Part shown: one piece after another, positions 33,291-41,795 of the stretch
Numbering within the stretch: the stretch's first letter is position 1
Layout of the letters: each line of letters starts with the position of its first letter
Position numbers and translations under genes: made by a program
The notes under the pieces: model-generated
Told to the model about the DNA's origin: nothing
What the model saw: only the letters and a program-made list of their open reading frames with translations
Database searches by the model: none
DNA from: Cystobacter fuscus DSM 2262
GTDB lineage: Bacteria; Myxococcota; Myxococcia; Myxococcales; Myxococcaceae
Assembly: GCF_000335475.2 (NCBI RefSeq)
Contig: NZ_ANAH02000026.1
Span: forward strand, 1-64,000
DNA length: 64,000 bases
Reading direction: 5' to 3'

Positions 33291-33916
33291 ATGAGCGACA
33301 CGCCAGAGTGGAAGGGACGTCGTCTGGGCTCGTATGTGTTGGGTGAGCGGTTCCCGGACATCCCGGAGGACCAAGGGCGCCTCTACGCGGCGCTCCATGT
33401 CGACACGGGGAACCCTCGCTGGTCGTGATGCCGGGCTCCGGCGACGACTAGAACTCGTCCACCCCCTGGTGTGCGGAGGCCACGAGGTTCACTGACCCGG
33501 ACGCCCTCGTCCTTCACTCCAAGCGCACGGCCGGGGTGAGGCCGCCGACCGTTCACGACACCAGGCAACGCGCTGGGGACTCACGGCAGTGACCCTCGCG
33601 GTGGGATTCGTCCCCCTGCTCTGGCCGCGCGCGTCCACGCCTCCGGAGACACGCGACCGGGCCAGCGACACTCCTATCTTCTATGAATGGACAGGAGCTC
33701 TCTTCGCCAGTCATCGCCTACCCGATGCCAGAGAAGCCCTTCAAGGAGCAGCGCAAGCCGCCTTGCATGCCGGGTACGGAAGTGGGGATTCGGGGCGGTT
33801 GCTGGATGCCCCACCGCAGTGATGCGCCCTGCCCTCCGGGAACGGCCGAGTACCAGGGCAGGTGCTACGTGGCCGTCAAGAAGCCGGCCCCACAGCCTCG
33901 AGCCATCCAGCCCTGA
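33291..33916 (+). pseudogene. Kinase-N-lobe-like membrane protein, paralog 3 (broken)
   Basis: Compared with paralogs 1 and 2, the start (ATG 33291) and first 39 codons are intact; then one base is lost near 33406-33412, a TAG replaces the Trp codon at 33447-33449, about 110 bp coding for the HELTLGFIHLAGSLAQLDE region are deleted near 33550, and a base is inserted near 33680 (TTCTATGAATGG instead of TTCATGAATGG). The 3' third again matches paralog 1 closely to the end. It is a decayed copy; the upstream leader shared by paralogs 1 and 2 is replaced by intron B. Confidence 0.85.
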
Positions 33917-33996
33917 AAGCACCTGACATAACTTGTAACTTGCGGGGTCGGCCCGGCGTGCCCGCAGACTGCGCGAGCACAACGGCTCGGGTCATA

Positions 33997-34028
33997 CCAG
34001 ATCGTGTCGCGCGAATATCTTTGACACC
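33997..34028 (+). repeat. Dispersed repeat copy 3
   Basis: CCAGATCGTGTCG (33997-34009) and CTTTGACACC (34019-34028) match both parts of copy 1 with one base more between them, followed by a short tandem duplication (CCTATCTC twice). Lies between broken paralog 3 and the AIPR gene. Confidence 0.6.
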
Positions 34029-34072
34029 CTATCTCCCCTATCTCGCGGCCTCTGAGGGCGTGGTCAAGCGGT

Positions 34073-35848
34073 TTATTTCTTCTTTGTAATCCAAGGCTCT
34101 GCTGTCACCTTCGCGGCGAACTCGTCATATATTTTTTTGTTTGACGAGCGGGTCGAGTTCACAAAACTGCGGAATTGCGTGATCGGCTGGTTGATGTCTG
34201 CGGTGGTTGTCAGGGACCCTTCCAGTGGTGGTCGCAGCACTGATTGGAAAGGGATGCAGCAATCTAGTACGGGGCGCCATGCTTGCTCTGCCTCGGAAAG
34301 CTTAGGCGACTTCCGGAACCGCAAAGTGAATTTGCTTGGAACAGTGTGCCCTAGGATTGTTTCCATACATGCGCCTACTGCGGCCATGAACATATGGATA
34401 GAACCGCGAAGGCGGAAAAAGTTCAGGTTTTCTCTATCGGTCTCAGTAAGCTCTTCTTCCTTTTTTTGGAAGATATCCATCTTTATTTTGCTGATAACTT
34501 GATGCAGTGCACAAACAAAGAGTATGTGTTCAGCGTGCGTGTGGTCGCTGAACACAGAAGAATAGTACTTGTCGGACTCCCAGATGTCGCTTTTGCGGCT
34601 GTACGCTACTGAGGGGTTTCCATGAAACGCTGTTAGTGACTGTGCGGCAGTATCTGATGGGATGTGGTTGCCGCTTCCTGGTCGTTGAATCGCGTCTTGA
34701 GCTCCTCCGCGACGTCCTCCAAGGTAGCTAATCTTGCTGGGCCGTTGAGCAAACTCTTGACGGAGACGTTCCTGAATAGCGTCAGTGCTTCTGAAGTCAG
34801 CCGGGGCCACTTTGTTTTGGCTGTTGTTGTAACGAACGATCTCTTGGACAAGATCGGGAGATGTGCACTTGATGAATCGTGCTGGCACCATGGCATTTTG
34901 AACAGGCGGGTTATCTAGCGAACCAATTGCACCTGTGGTTTGCGCTCCATTCACGATGGATATGCCCTTGATTGTGAGTATCTTGTTTTTTGATTCTGGT
35001 TCGATGAAGTCGTTGACGAGCGCTGTTATTCCGTTGTTGAATGCCCAGAACTCTGAAGGCTTTTGTTCCGCAGATTCTTTTATTCCATGGTTGATGTTCG
35101 AGTCGCTTTTTCTGCTGCCAAGGTAGTCACGAACATTGGCGGAGAAGAGATCGGTTTGATGCTTTTTGTAGAGTTCGTAGAGCCACTTGGCGGGCACCGC
35201 CGTTGAAAAAGCTGCCCACTTCCCTTCCGTAATTGCGTAACCTCCCGGAACTTGGACTGTGAATTCATCGCTCACCAAAACGGCTGTTTCGATGGAACGA
35301 TACCAAGTGCCTAGGGTGTTTAGCCCAACCTCAAGAGGTTGTACTTCGTCGCAGCCAGAGTCTTTGTATGCGGAGTTTAGTGCTACCTTTACTCCACTTG
35401 CAACGCTGGCTAGCTCATTGTCTACATTGACTGATTCAGCGCAGTTGTGGACATACCATATTTCAAGGACATCAATTTCCTTGTTCTTCAGGGCTTCCCT
35501 TAGATCCGTGGCGGCAGGACGGATCTTTGCGGGTAGAGACTTTATGCTTGTTGTGAGGAGCCATGTCAGTGCCGTGTTTAGGTCGGACGCCTTGTTGGCT
35601 GGAGCCTCCTTTTTGGGTTGCTTGGAGAAATAACCTTGGGCAATTACAGCTAGCCTGGAGCCCCGATCTACATATACCAAGTCACATTTCTTGTCGTTCG
35701 AACCGTCGGTCAGTGCGTCTGTTGCAACTGCGTGAATGTCGTCAATGTGGTGTTTGAGTTGAAGGGCGAAAAGTATGAGTGCATTACTGCCATACTTGGC
35801 TAGATCTTTTCGATGCTCGAATGCTTTTAAGACGGCGGAGGCGCTCAT
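34073..35848 (-). CDS. AIPR-family (abortive infection phage resistance) protein
   Basis: A 591-aa protein with the AIPR family signature in its centre: EFWAFNNGITALVNDF, ILTIKGISIVNGAQTTGAIG and IVRYNNSQNKV. The N-terminal 200 residues resemble the part seen in longer AIPR proteins (CDLVYVDRGSRLAVIAQGYF). AIPR proteins are linked to phage resistance by abortive infection, though the mechanism is not well known. No partner (nuclease, methyltransferase or helicase) is adjacent, so it may act alone. The gene is clearly lower in GC than the rest of the window (many TTT, TCT, GTT codons), a sign of horizontal transfer. AAAGGAG precedes the ATG. Confidence 0.85.
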   Translation of the reverse strand: MSASAVLKAFEHRKDLAKYGSNALILFALQLKHHIDDIHAVATDALTDGSNDKKCDLVYVDRGSRLAVIAQGYFSKQPKKEAPANKASDLNTALTWLLTTSIKSLPAKIRPAATDLREALKNKEIDVLEIWYVHNCAESVNVDNELASVASGVKVALNSAYKDSGCDEVQPLEVGLNTLGTWYRSIETAVLVSDEFTVQVPGGYAITEGKWAAFSTAVPAKWLYELYKKHQTDLFSANVRDYLGSRKSDSNINHGIKESAEQKPSEFWAFNNGITALVNDFIEPESKNKILTIKGISIVNGAQTTGAIGSLDNPPVQNAMVPARFIKCTSPDLVQEIVRYNNSQNKVAPADFRSTDAIQERLRQEFAQRPSKISYLGGRRGGAQDAIQRPGSGNHIPSDTAAQSLTAFHGNPSVAYSRKSDIWESDKYYSSVFSDHTHAEHILFVCALHQVISKIKMDIFQKKEEELTETDRENLNFFRLRGSIHMFMAAVGACMETILGHTVPSKFTLRFRKSPKLSEAEQAWRPVLDCCIPFQSVLRPPLEGSLTTTADINQPITQFRSFVNSTRSSNKKIYDEFAAKVTAEPWITKKK

Positions 35849-36452
35849 CGTGAAACTCCTTTGGACTCAGGGGCGCGTGAGTCCACTTGGCGTAGTGTAT
35901 AGGAGGGATTGAGGCACTGGGAAGGGCAGCGGGTGTGCCGAGGAAGTGAGGAGGGACATTTGCGGGTGCCGCCTGGGGCTGGGCGCCAAGGCGGTGGACA
36001 GGGACCCTCCCGCAGCACCCAACCGCCGTCCAGTAGTGCCCCTCCAGCGTGTAGCGAGGCGGAACTCGGGGGAGCGGCGTGAGACGGGGCGGATGACGAA
36101 CCCGAGCGAAATCAAGGCGATAGTGGGCAACAGCGCTTCCTTCCTGGGGTTTTCTATCGCCCTGCCCACGGGTTCGAATCCCGTCGGGGAGCCAAAGGCC
36201 GTGCCCGCTCCTGCCATGGCCCAGGACGCAGGATTCCAGAGTCTTCCAACGATGCTTGGCGACATATGGGCGATCCGAATCGGAGCGCCCGCTCCATCCA
36301 GGTGCGCCGGAATGGAGCGCCCGCCCTCCAAACAGGCCTGGGATTCCCAGCAACTCCGGCTATTTGGCGTTGGCAAGGACCTTGCTCTGACCAGGGAACG
36401 TCCAGGGCGGCCCCGCACGGGAGCGCCCACGTTTTCGCGAGGAGGAGCCGTC
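35849..36452. other. Intergenic region with tRNA-like fragment
   Basis: About 600 bp upstream of the MBL-fold gene. It returns to high GC immediately after the AIPR start. Apart from the tRNA 3'-end-like piece listed separately I see no gene; long open frames here lack ribosome-binding sites and recognisable domains. Confidence 0.45.
36164..36194 (+). other. tRNA 3'-end-like fragment
   Basis: ACGGGTTCGAATCCCGT forms a perfect T-arm (5-bp stem, 7-base loop) and is followed by an acceptor-like CGGGGAGCCA. No D-arm, anticodon arm or complementary 5' acceptor is found upstream, so it is not a complete tRNA gene. It may mark the right attachment site of the low-GC AIPR island; no matching copy was found on the left side near 33900-34070. 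Confidence 0.45.
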
Positions 36453-37301
36453 ATGGAAGTGCGTTTCTACGGAGTCCGGGGAAGCATCGCGGTGTCGGGA
36501 GCGCACGCGGCGGGCATCGGCGGCAACACGTCCTGCCTGGAGGTGACGAGCCAGGGGCACCGGCTCATCCTCGACGCCGGCACGGGCATCCGCGCCCTCG
36601 GCGAGGTGATGATGCGCGAGGGGGCGCCGCGCAAGGCCACGCTCTTCTTCTCGCACCTGCACTGGGACCACGTGCAGGGCTTCCCCTTCTTCGCCCCGGG
36701 CTACCTGCCCACCACGGAGCTGGAGTTGTATGGCCCGGGGCCGGACGGGGACTCGGCGCTGGCCTCGGTGCTGGCGAAGCAGATGGAGCCGCCCAACTTC
36801 CCCGTGCCCCTGTCCACCATGCGCGCGCGCATGGCGTTCCGCTCGGCGCGGCATGGCCGCACGGTGGAGGTGGGCCCCTTCCGCGTGACGCCCTTCGACT
36901 CCCCCCACCCCCAGGGGTGCCTGGCCTACCGCGTCGAGGCGGATGGCCACTCCTTCGTCTACGCCACCGACATGGAGATGTCGCTCGCCGCGCTGGACGC
37001 TCGCCACGCGCGGTGGATGGAGGGCGTGGACGCGCTGTGCATGGACGCACAGTACACCCCGGACGAGTACAACGGCTCGCGCGGGGCGCCTCGCAAGGGC
37101 TGGGGCCACTCCACCATGGTGGACGCGGCCCAGGTGGCCCAGGCCGTCCACGCCCGCCGCCTGTTCCTCTTCCACCATGACCCCGCCCACAACGACGAGC
37201 AGGTGGAGGGCATGGCCGAGGAGGCCCGCCAGTACTTCGCCGCCTGCGAGCCGGCCCGCGAGGGCAAGCGCATCCTGTTCGGGGCCGGGGCGCACGCATG
37301 A
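36453..37301 (+). CDS. MBL-fold metallohydrolase
   Basis: A 282-aa metallo-beta-lactamase-fold protein starting MEVRFYGVRGSIAVSG, with GGNTSCLEV, DAGTGIRALGE and the zinc motif SHLHWDHVQGF (H70-x-H-x-D-H), later ligands in YATDMEM and FLFHHDP. The pattern is that of the RNase Z/PhnP-like subgroup encoded beside signalling genes. GGAGGAG precedes the ATG. The sigma54-type activator gene starts 14 nt after its stop (or overlaps it by 4 nt if an earlier ATG is used), so the two likely form an operon. Substrate unknown. Confidence 0.85.
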   Translation: MEVRFYGVRGSIAVSGAHAAGIGGNTSCLEVTSQGHRLILDAGTGIRALGEVMMREGAPRKATLFFSHLHWDHVQGFPFFAPGYLPTTELELYGPGPDGDSALASVLAKQMEPPNFPVPLSTMRARMAFRSARHGRTVEVGPFRVTPFDSPHPQGCLAYRVEADGHSFVYATDMEMSLAALDARHARWMEGVDALCMDAQYTPDEYNGSRGAPRKGWGHSTMVDAAQVAQAVHARRLFLFHHDPAHNDEQVEGMAEEARQYFAACEPAREGKRILFGAGAHA

Positions 37302-37315
37302 GCCAGGAGGGACAC

Positions 37316-38887
37316 ATGGATTCGCCCTGCGCTAGTCTGCCGTCCCTCTTCGAGCTGCCTCCCCTGCCCTTCATGGCCACTTCCCCGGACGTCAGTCAGG
37401 TGCTGCTCCCCCTCGGCGGGCTCGTCGGCCGCGAGGTCGATCTCGATGCCTTCCTCCACACGCTGGTGGATCGCATCGCGGTGACGATGCAGGCGGACCG
37501 GGGCACGCTGTGGCTGTTGGATCCGGCGCGCGACGAGCTCTTCTCGCGCGCGGCGCACCTGCCCGAGGTGTCTCAAATCCGGGTGAAGCGGGGCCAGGGC
37601 GTGGCGGGCTGGGTGGCCCAGCACGGCGAGCCCGTCAACATGCCGACCCCCGGTGGGGACAGCCGCTTCTTCGCGGACATTGACCGCATGACGGGCTACC
37701 GCACCACGACGAACCTCGCGGTGCCGCTGCGCGACGCGGGCGGCACGCTCTACGGCGTGTTGCAGGTGCTCAACCGCCGCGGGGGCGAGCGCTTCACGGA
37801 GGACGACGTGCAGCGGCTCCAGGCCATCGCCACCCAGGTGAGCCAGGCGCTGCAGCGCACCAGCCTGTACCAGGAGTTGCAACGGGCCAAGGAGCAGCCC
37901 CAGGCGCCGGTGGGCTACTTCTTCAACCGCATCATCGGCGAGTCCGAGCCGCTCAAGGTCATCTACCGGCTCATCCAGAAGGCGGCGCCCACGGACGCCA
38001 CCGTGCTGCTGCGGGGCGAGAGCGGGTGTGGCAAGGAGCTGTTCGCCCGCGCGGTGCACGTGAACGGGCCGCGGCGGGACAAGCCCTTCGTGAAGGTGGA
38101 CTGCGCGGCGCTGCCCGCCACGCTCATCGAAAACGAGCTGTTCGGCCACGAGAAGGGCGCCTTCACGGGGGCGGACCACCGGGTGCCGGGCAAGTTCGAG
38201 GCGGCCGAGGGCGGCACGGTGTTCATCGACGAGATCGGTGAGCTGCCCCTGCCGGTGCAGGGCAAGCTGTTGCGGGTGTTGCAGGATCGCGAGTTCGAGC
38301 GCGTGGGTGGCACGCAGACGTTGAAGATGGACGTGCGCATCGTCGCGGCGACGAATCGCGACCTGGCGCGGATGGTGGCCGAGGGGAAGTTCCGCGAGGA
38401 CCTGTACTACCGCATCAAGGTGGTGGAGCTGGTGTTGCCGCCCCTGCGCGAGCGAGGCGGAGAGGACATCGAACGGCTGACGCGGCACTTCATCGCGTCG
38501 GCGGCGCGGCGCCACCGCCTGCCCCAGCCGAGGCTGAACGCCCAGGCGCTCGAGCGGCTCAAGCGCTACCGGTGGCCGGGCAACGTGCGCGAGTTGGAGA
38601 ACTGCATCGAGAGCGCGGTGGTGCTCAGCGAGGGGGAGATCCTCGAGGAGCACCTGCCCCTGCCCAAGATGGTGGATGGAGCGTCGGCCCCACCCTCCAC
38701 CGAGCCACGAATGGTGGACGGCGAACTCGGGGACGTGTTGCCTCTGGCCGAGGTGGAGAAGCGGCACATCCTGCGCGTGCTGGAGCTGGTGAAGGGCAAC
38801 CGGACGGCGGCGGCCAAGGCGCTGCGGATCGGCCGCAACACGCTGGGTCGCAAGCTCAAGGAGTACGGGCTGTCCGACGAGGGCTAA
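37316..38887 (+). CDS. GAF-domain sigma54-dependent transcriptional activator
   Basis: A 523-aa NtrC-type enhancer-binding protein. An N-terminal GAF sensor (about 40-185) precedes the AAA+ domain: Walker A GESGCGKE, the sigma54 contact motif GAFTGA, Walker [13 protein letters not shown] and arginine fingers in [13 protein letters not shown]-terminal Fis-type HTH ([20 protein letters not shown]) ends the protein. It activates sigma54 promoters in response to a GAF ligand. AGGAGG lies 5 nt before the ATG at 37316; the alternative ATG 37298 would overlap the MBL gene as ATGA. No promoter target could be identified nearby. Confidence 0.92.
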   Translation: MDSPCASLPSLFELPPLPFMATSPDVSQVLLPLGGLVGREVDLDAFLHTLVDRIAVTMQADRGTLWLLDPARDELFSRAAHLPEVSQIRVKRGQGVAGWVAQHGEPVNMPTPGGDSRFFADIDRMTGYRTTTNLAVPLRDAGGTLYGVLQVLNRRGGERFTEDDVQRLQAIATQVSQALQRTSLYQELQRAKEQPQAPVGYFFNRIIGESEPLKVIYRLIQKAAPTDATVLLRGESGCGKELFARAVHVNGPRRDKPFVKVDCAALPATLIENELFGHEKGAFTGADHRVPGKFEAAEGGTVFIDEIGELPLPVQGKLLRVLQDREFERVGGTQTLKMDVRIVAATNRDLARMVAEGKFREDLYYRIKVVELVLPPLRERGGEDIERLTRHFIASAARRHRLPQPRLNAQALERLKRYRWPGNVRELENCIESAVVLSEGEILEEHLPLPKMVDGASAPPSTEPRMVDGELGDVLPLAEVEKRHILRVLELVKGNRTAAAKALRIGRNTLGRKLKEYGLSDEG

Positions 38888-39240
38888 TCCACATCCAAGT
38901 GCCAGGTCCCCTCCTCCCAGTATTTCAGTACCCGCGATGCGAGGAAGGGCACCATGCCTTTGCCCTTGGCTGCTTCCTCCAGGATGGGTTTTGCTTGCTC
39001 CGGTCTATCACTGAGCAAGCAGGTCGCTGCGTTGACGCGAACATCCATGCGAGGATGCGTCAACAGCGTGGCGAGCGCATCTCGGCCCGCCTCTCCGTGG
39101 TCGCGCAACTTCTTGAAGGCGGCAATGTAGCGTTTGGCATACACGTTTCCGCCCTTGCGATCGCCACGATGAATCGCATCTGTCTGGGCGGCCACGTTCA
39201 ACGCGAACTCTTCCGCGATGCCCTCCAAGTCCATCACCAT
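38884..39240 (-). CDS. DUF2019 (HEAT-repeat-like) protein
   Basis: A 118-aa helical protein: LEGIAEEFALNVAAQTDAIH, GNVYAKRYIAAFKKLRDHG, DALATLLTHPRMDVRVNAAT and FLASRVLKYWEEGTW. This is the DUF2019 pattern; members are often found as immunity proteins next to toxins. The ATG at 39240 (or the one at 39234) follows a 26-codon open frame whose TGA overlaps it. Convergent with the sigma54 activator gene; the two reading frames overlap at the 3' end by 4 bp. Confidence 0.7.
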   Translation of the reverse strand: MVMDLEGIAEEFALNVAAQTDAIHRGDRKGGNVYAKRYIAAFKKLRDHGEAGRDALATLLTHPRMDVRVNAATCLLSDRPEQAKPILEEAAKGKGMVPFLASRVLKYWEEGTWHLDVD

Positions 39241-39314
39241 ACCCCATTCTTGATGTTCTCGATGGCGAGCAAGGCGAACTCCCGTTGAGCCTCGTAGAAT
39301 TTGATTCTGGGCAT
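39234..39314 (-). CDS. 26-codon leader or toxin-tail fragment coupled to DUF2019 gene
   Basis: ATG at 39314 is preceded by CGAGGAGAAGCCC, and the frame reads MPRIKFYEAQREFALLAIEN plus IKNGVW before TGA. The stop overlaps the second ATG of the DUF2019 gene (TGATG). It may be the last piece of a lost toxin for which DUF2019 was the immunity protein, or a short coupling peptide. Too short to assign. Confidence 0.35.
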   Translation of the reverse strand: MPRIKFYEAQREFALLAIENIKNGVW

Positions 39315-39397
39315 GGGCTTCTCCTCGAGGGCACACAGGTGTCGTGGCGCGGTCGGCGCGTCACGTCACTGTCTGGGATCGCTTCAGCGCAAGGGCG

Positions 39398-40648
39398 CTA
39401 CACGGCGCACTGCCCGAGCGGAACGCTCTCGTCCGCGAGGCGTTGGGCATCCACGAGCGTCCGGCTCGAGACCATCTTCCGGGCCGCCATGAAGTCCGGG
39501 GGCCGGCCAATGACATCCGCGGCGAGGATGCGGCCCTCCTTGAGGTAGAAGGCCGAGAAGGTCCGGTTCTCGATCGAGCCGCGCGTGACGCACCGCTCGT
39601 AGCCCGTGGACAGCCCCACCATCTGCAGCTTCAGGTCGTACTGCTCCGACCAGAACCAGGGCGTGGCGGAGGACGGCTCCTGTTTGCCCATGAGCGTGGC
39701 GGCGGCGACGCGCGCGTGCTCGAGCGCGTTGGGCACGGACTCGAGGCGCACCCGGGTGCCCGTGTAGGAGCTGGGTTGGTTCGCGCAGTCGCCGATGGCG
39801 AGGATGGAGGGATCGCTCGTGCGGGCCAGCTCGTCCACGACGATGCCGTTGTCCACGGCGAGCCCCGCCTGGGCGGCCAGCTCCGTGTTGGGGATGAGGC
39901 CGATTCCCACCAGGACGAGGTCCGTCTCGAGCGCTTCCTCGCCTCCCCCGTGGGTGATCTTCACCCGGCGCACCCGGCGCTGGGACTCATCGAGCTCGAA
40001 GCCCTGCACCCCCGCGAGCTGCCGGAAGTCGACGCCGTGTCCGCGATGGATGGCCTCGATGAAGGAGGAGACCTCCGGGCCGGTGACGCGGGCGAGGATG
40101 CGCGGGGCGGCTTCCACCACCGTCACGCGCAGCCCGAGCTGGGTGGCGGCCGCCGCGACCTCGAGGCCCACGTAGCCGCCGCCGATGATCACCAGGTGGC
40201 GTCCGGACACGAACTGGCCATGCATCGCCTCCACGTCGGCGATGGAGCGCAGGGAGAACACGTTCTCGAGCCGGGAGGTGTCCATGCCCGGAAACGACAG
40301 CAGGCGCGCCCGGCCGCCCGTGGCGAGCACGAGCTTGTCGTAGCGCAGCCGACTGCCCTCCGAGAGGAGGACCTCGTGCGCGTCGCGCTCGATGCGCTCC
40401 ACGCGCGTGCCGAGCTTGAGCTCGATGGAGAAGCGCTCGTAGGTCGCCTGGGGTTTGAGGTGGAGATCGTCGCGGCCCATCTTCCCGAGCAGGAAGCCCT
40501 TGGACAGGGGGGGCCGTTGGTAGGGCAGGTGCGCTTCGTCCCCCACGAGCACGATCCGCCCCTCGCTGCCCTGCTGCCGCAGGCGCGTCGCCAGCTCGCC
40601 TCCGGCCTGTCCAGCTCCCACGATGACCACCGTCTCGCCGCTCTTCAT
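39398..40648 (-). CDS. Ferredoxin reductase-like FAD/NAD(P) oxidoreductase
   Basis: A 416-aa flavoprotein of the BphA4/rubredoxin-ferredoxin reductase group: FAD motif VVIVGAGQAGGELATRLRQQ, YQRPPLSKGFLLG, the NAD motif HLVIIGGGYVGLEVAAAATQ, second FAD motif ILAIGDCAN and a C-terminal dimer domain (WFWSEQYDLKLQMVGLS). It passes electrons from NAD(P)H to a [2Fe-2S] ferredoxin or rubredoxin, usually for an oxygenase or P450. No partner gene is adjacent. The ATG at 40648 follows GAGGAGTGC and fits the family start. Confidence 0.9.
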   Translation of the reverse strand: MKSGETVVIVGAGQAGGELATRLRQQGSEGRIVLVGDEAHLPYQRPPLSKGFLLGKMGRDDLHLKPQATYERFSIELKLGTRVERIERDAHEVLLSEGSRLRYDKLVLATGGRARLLSFPGMDTSRLENVFSLRSIADVEAMHGQFVSGRHLVIIGGGYVGLEVAAAATQLGLRVTVVEAAPRILARVTGPEVSSFIEAIHRGHGVDFRQLAGVQGFELDESQRRVRRVKITHGGGEEALETDLVLVGIGLIPNTELAAQAGLAVDNGIVVDELARTSDPSILAIGDCANQPSSYTGTRVRLESVPNALEHARVAAATLMGKQEPSSATPWFWSEQYDLKLQMVGLSTGYERCVTRGSIENRTFSAFYLKEGRILAADVIGRPPDFMAARKMVSSRTLVDAQRLADESVPLGQCAV

Positions 40649-40748
40649 CGGTTGCACTCCTCGCGGCCCGGGCCGCTGCGTTGGCGACCCGGATGATGTC
40701 GCATCGCGAGGCGTGGAGCACAACCGACAATGTCCGACGGGGCGCCGC

Positions 40749-41651
40749 TCAGCCCGCGAGCACCCAGGCGGCGGCCACGGTGAGCCCCCCCGCCGCCGCG
40801 AACAGCTTCCAGGCCCGGCGCGCCAGGTGCGTCCCGGTGCCCTCGGCCGCTTCGCCGAGGATCACCATCGCGGGCCCGCCCTGCCGACCGCGCAGCTCAT
40901 ACCCGCCCGCCACCGGACCGGGCCGCAGCTCCCCCACCACCAGACACTCCTCGCCGAGCTTGCCCACCCGCTCGTACGACAGCGCCTCCTCGGGGGGCGC
41001 TCCTTCCACGGGCGCGTCCAGTCCCGGCGCCACCTCGGCGGGCCGTCCCACCAGGCAGGGCCGCACGCGCAGCGGCGCCAGCACGAGGCTCGGCGAGAAG
41101 CTCAACGCCGCCTCCGCCTTCTCCCCGCGCATGCACACCACCGGCGCCGACGCCCGCTCCACCGACAAGAGCGAGCCCTTGCCGCCACCGGGCGTCACGC
41201 CACGCAGCTCCGCCTCATAGAAGGCGCACACCACGCCGCTCGGCGACGTCACCTGATCGCTCGCCGCGAGCCGGCCCCGGTACACCCCCCAGCCCGGCGT
41301 CTCGCCCCGGCGCAGGGCCTCCACGCCCTCGTCGAGGCTCCGGGGCGCCTCGGCCCGCAGCGCGTCCGCGCGCACGCGAATCCGCGAGCCCACCACCGCC
41401 AGCCCCGCCGCGACCATGAGCAGTCCGACGCCCAGTGCCTGGCGGAAGACGGTGGGAGAAACCCACATGAGCGGGCCCGCGCCGTAGCGCAGCGACAGGA
41501 GCGCGAAGCACCCCGCCAGCAACCCCAACCACGCGAGCGGCGCGCGAGGCAGCGAGGCCCTCACGTCGCCGCGACTCCAGGAAACCGCCGCCACCATCAG
41601 CGCGCCCAGTCCCGCCGCGCAAAACGGGGCCAATGCCCACCGCAAGTCCAT
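40749..41651 (-). CDS. GIDE-domain membrane protein
   Basis: A 300-aa membrane protein with three hydrophobic helices near the N-terminus (about 7-25, 38-54 and 68-88), a soluble domain (about 95-275) and a C-terminal helix (AAAGGLTVAAAWVLAG). The soluble part shows the GIDE pattern also found in E3 ligase MUL1-like proteins: GVVCAFYEAELRG, APVVCMRGEK, EECLVVGELRPGPVAGGY. Bacterial GIDE proteins are uncharacterised; there is no RING finger here, so ubiquitin ligase activity is not implied. The last of three minus-strand genes after the kinase and cyclase but separated by 145 bp. Confidence 0.75.
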   Translation of the reverse strand: MDLRWALAPFCAAGLGALMVAAVSWSRGDVRASLPRAPLAWLGLLAGCFALLSLRYGAGPLMWVSPTVFRQALGVGLLMVAAGLAVVGSRIRVRADALRAEAPRSLDEGVEALRRGETPGWGVYRGRLAASDQVTSPSGVVCAFYEAELRGVTPGGGKGSLLSVERASAPVVCMRGEKAEAALSFSPSLVLAPLRVRPCLVGRPAEVAPGLDAPVEGAPPEEALSYERVGKLGEECLVVGELRPGPVAGGYELRGRQGGPAMVILGEAAEGTGTHLARRAWKLFAAAGGLTVAAAWVLAG

Positions 41652-41795
41652 GGCTCCCCTGCCCCCAATCCACCCCGGCCCACCGTCCCGCACGGGCCTC
41701 GACCCCGCCAAAGGTGCGGACGCGGCGCGCCGCCGACAAGGGTGCTCGGGTGGCCGCTCCCCCTTGTCAGGAGGCCACCGTTCGCCACGGGCGCG

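Noticed and set aside
36120-36194. A complete plus-strand tRNA gene
   Set aside because: Only the T-arm and acceptor-like end are present; the upstream 60 bp do not fold into D- and anticodon arms.
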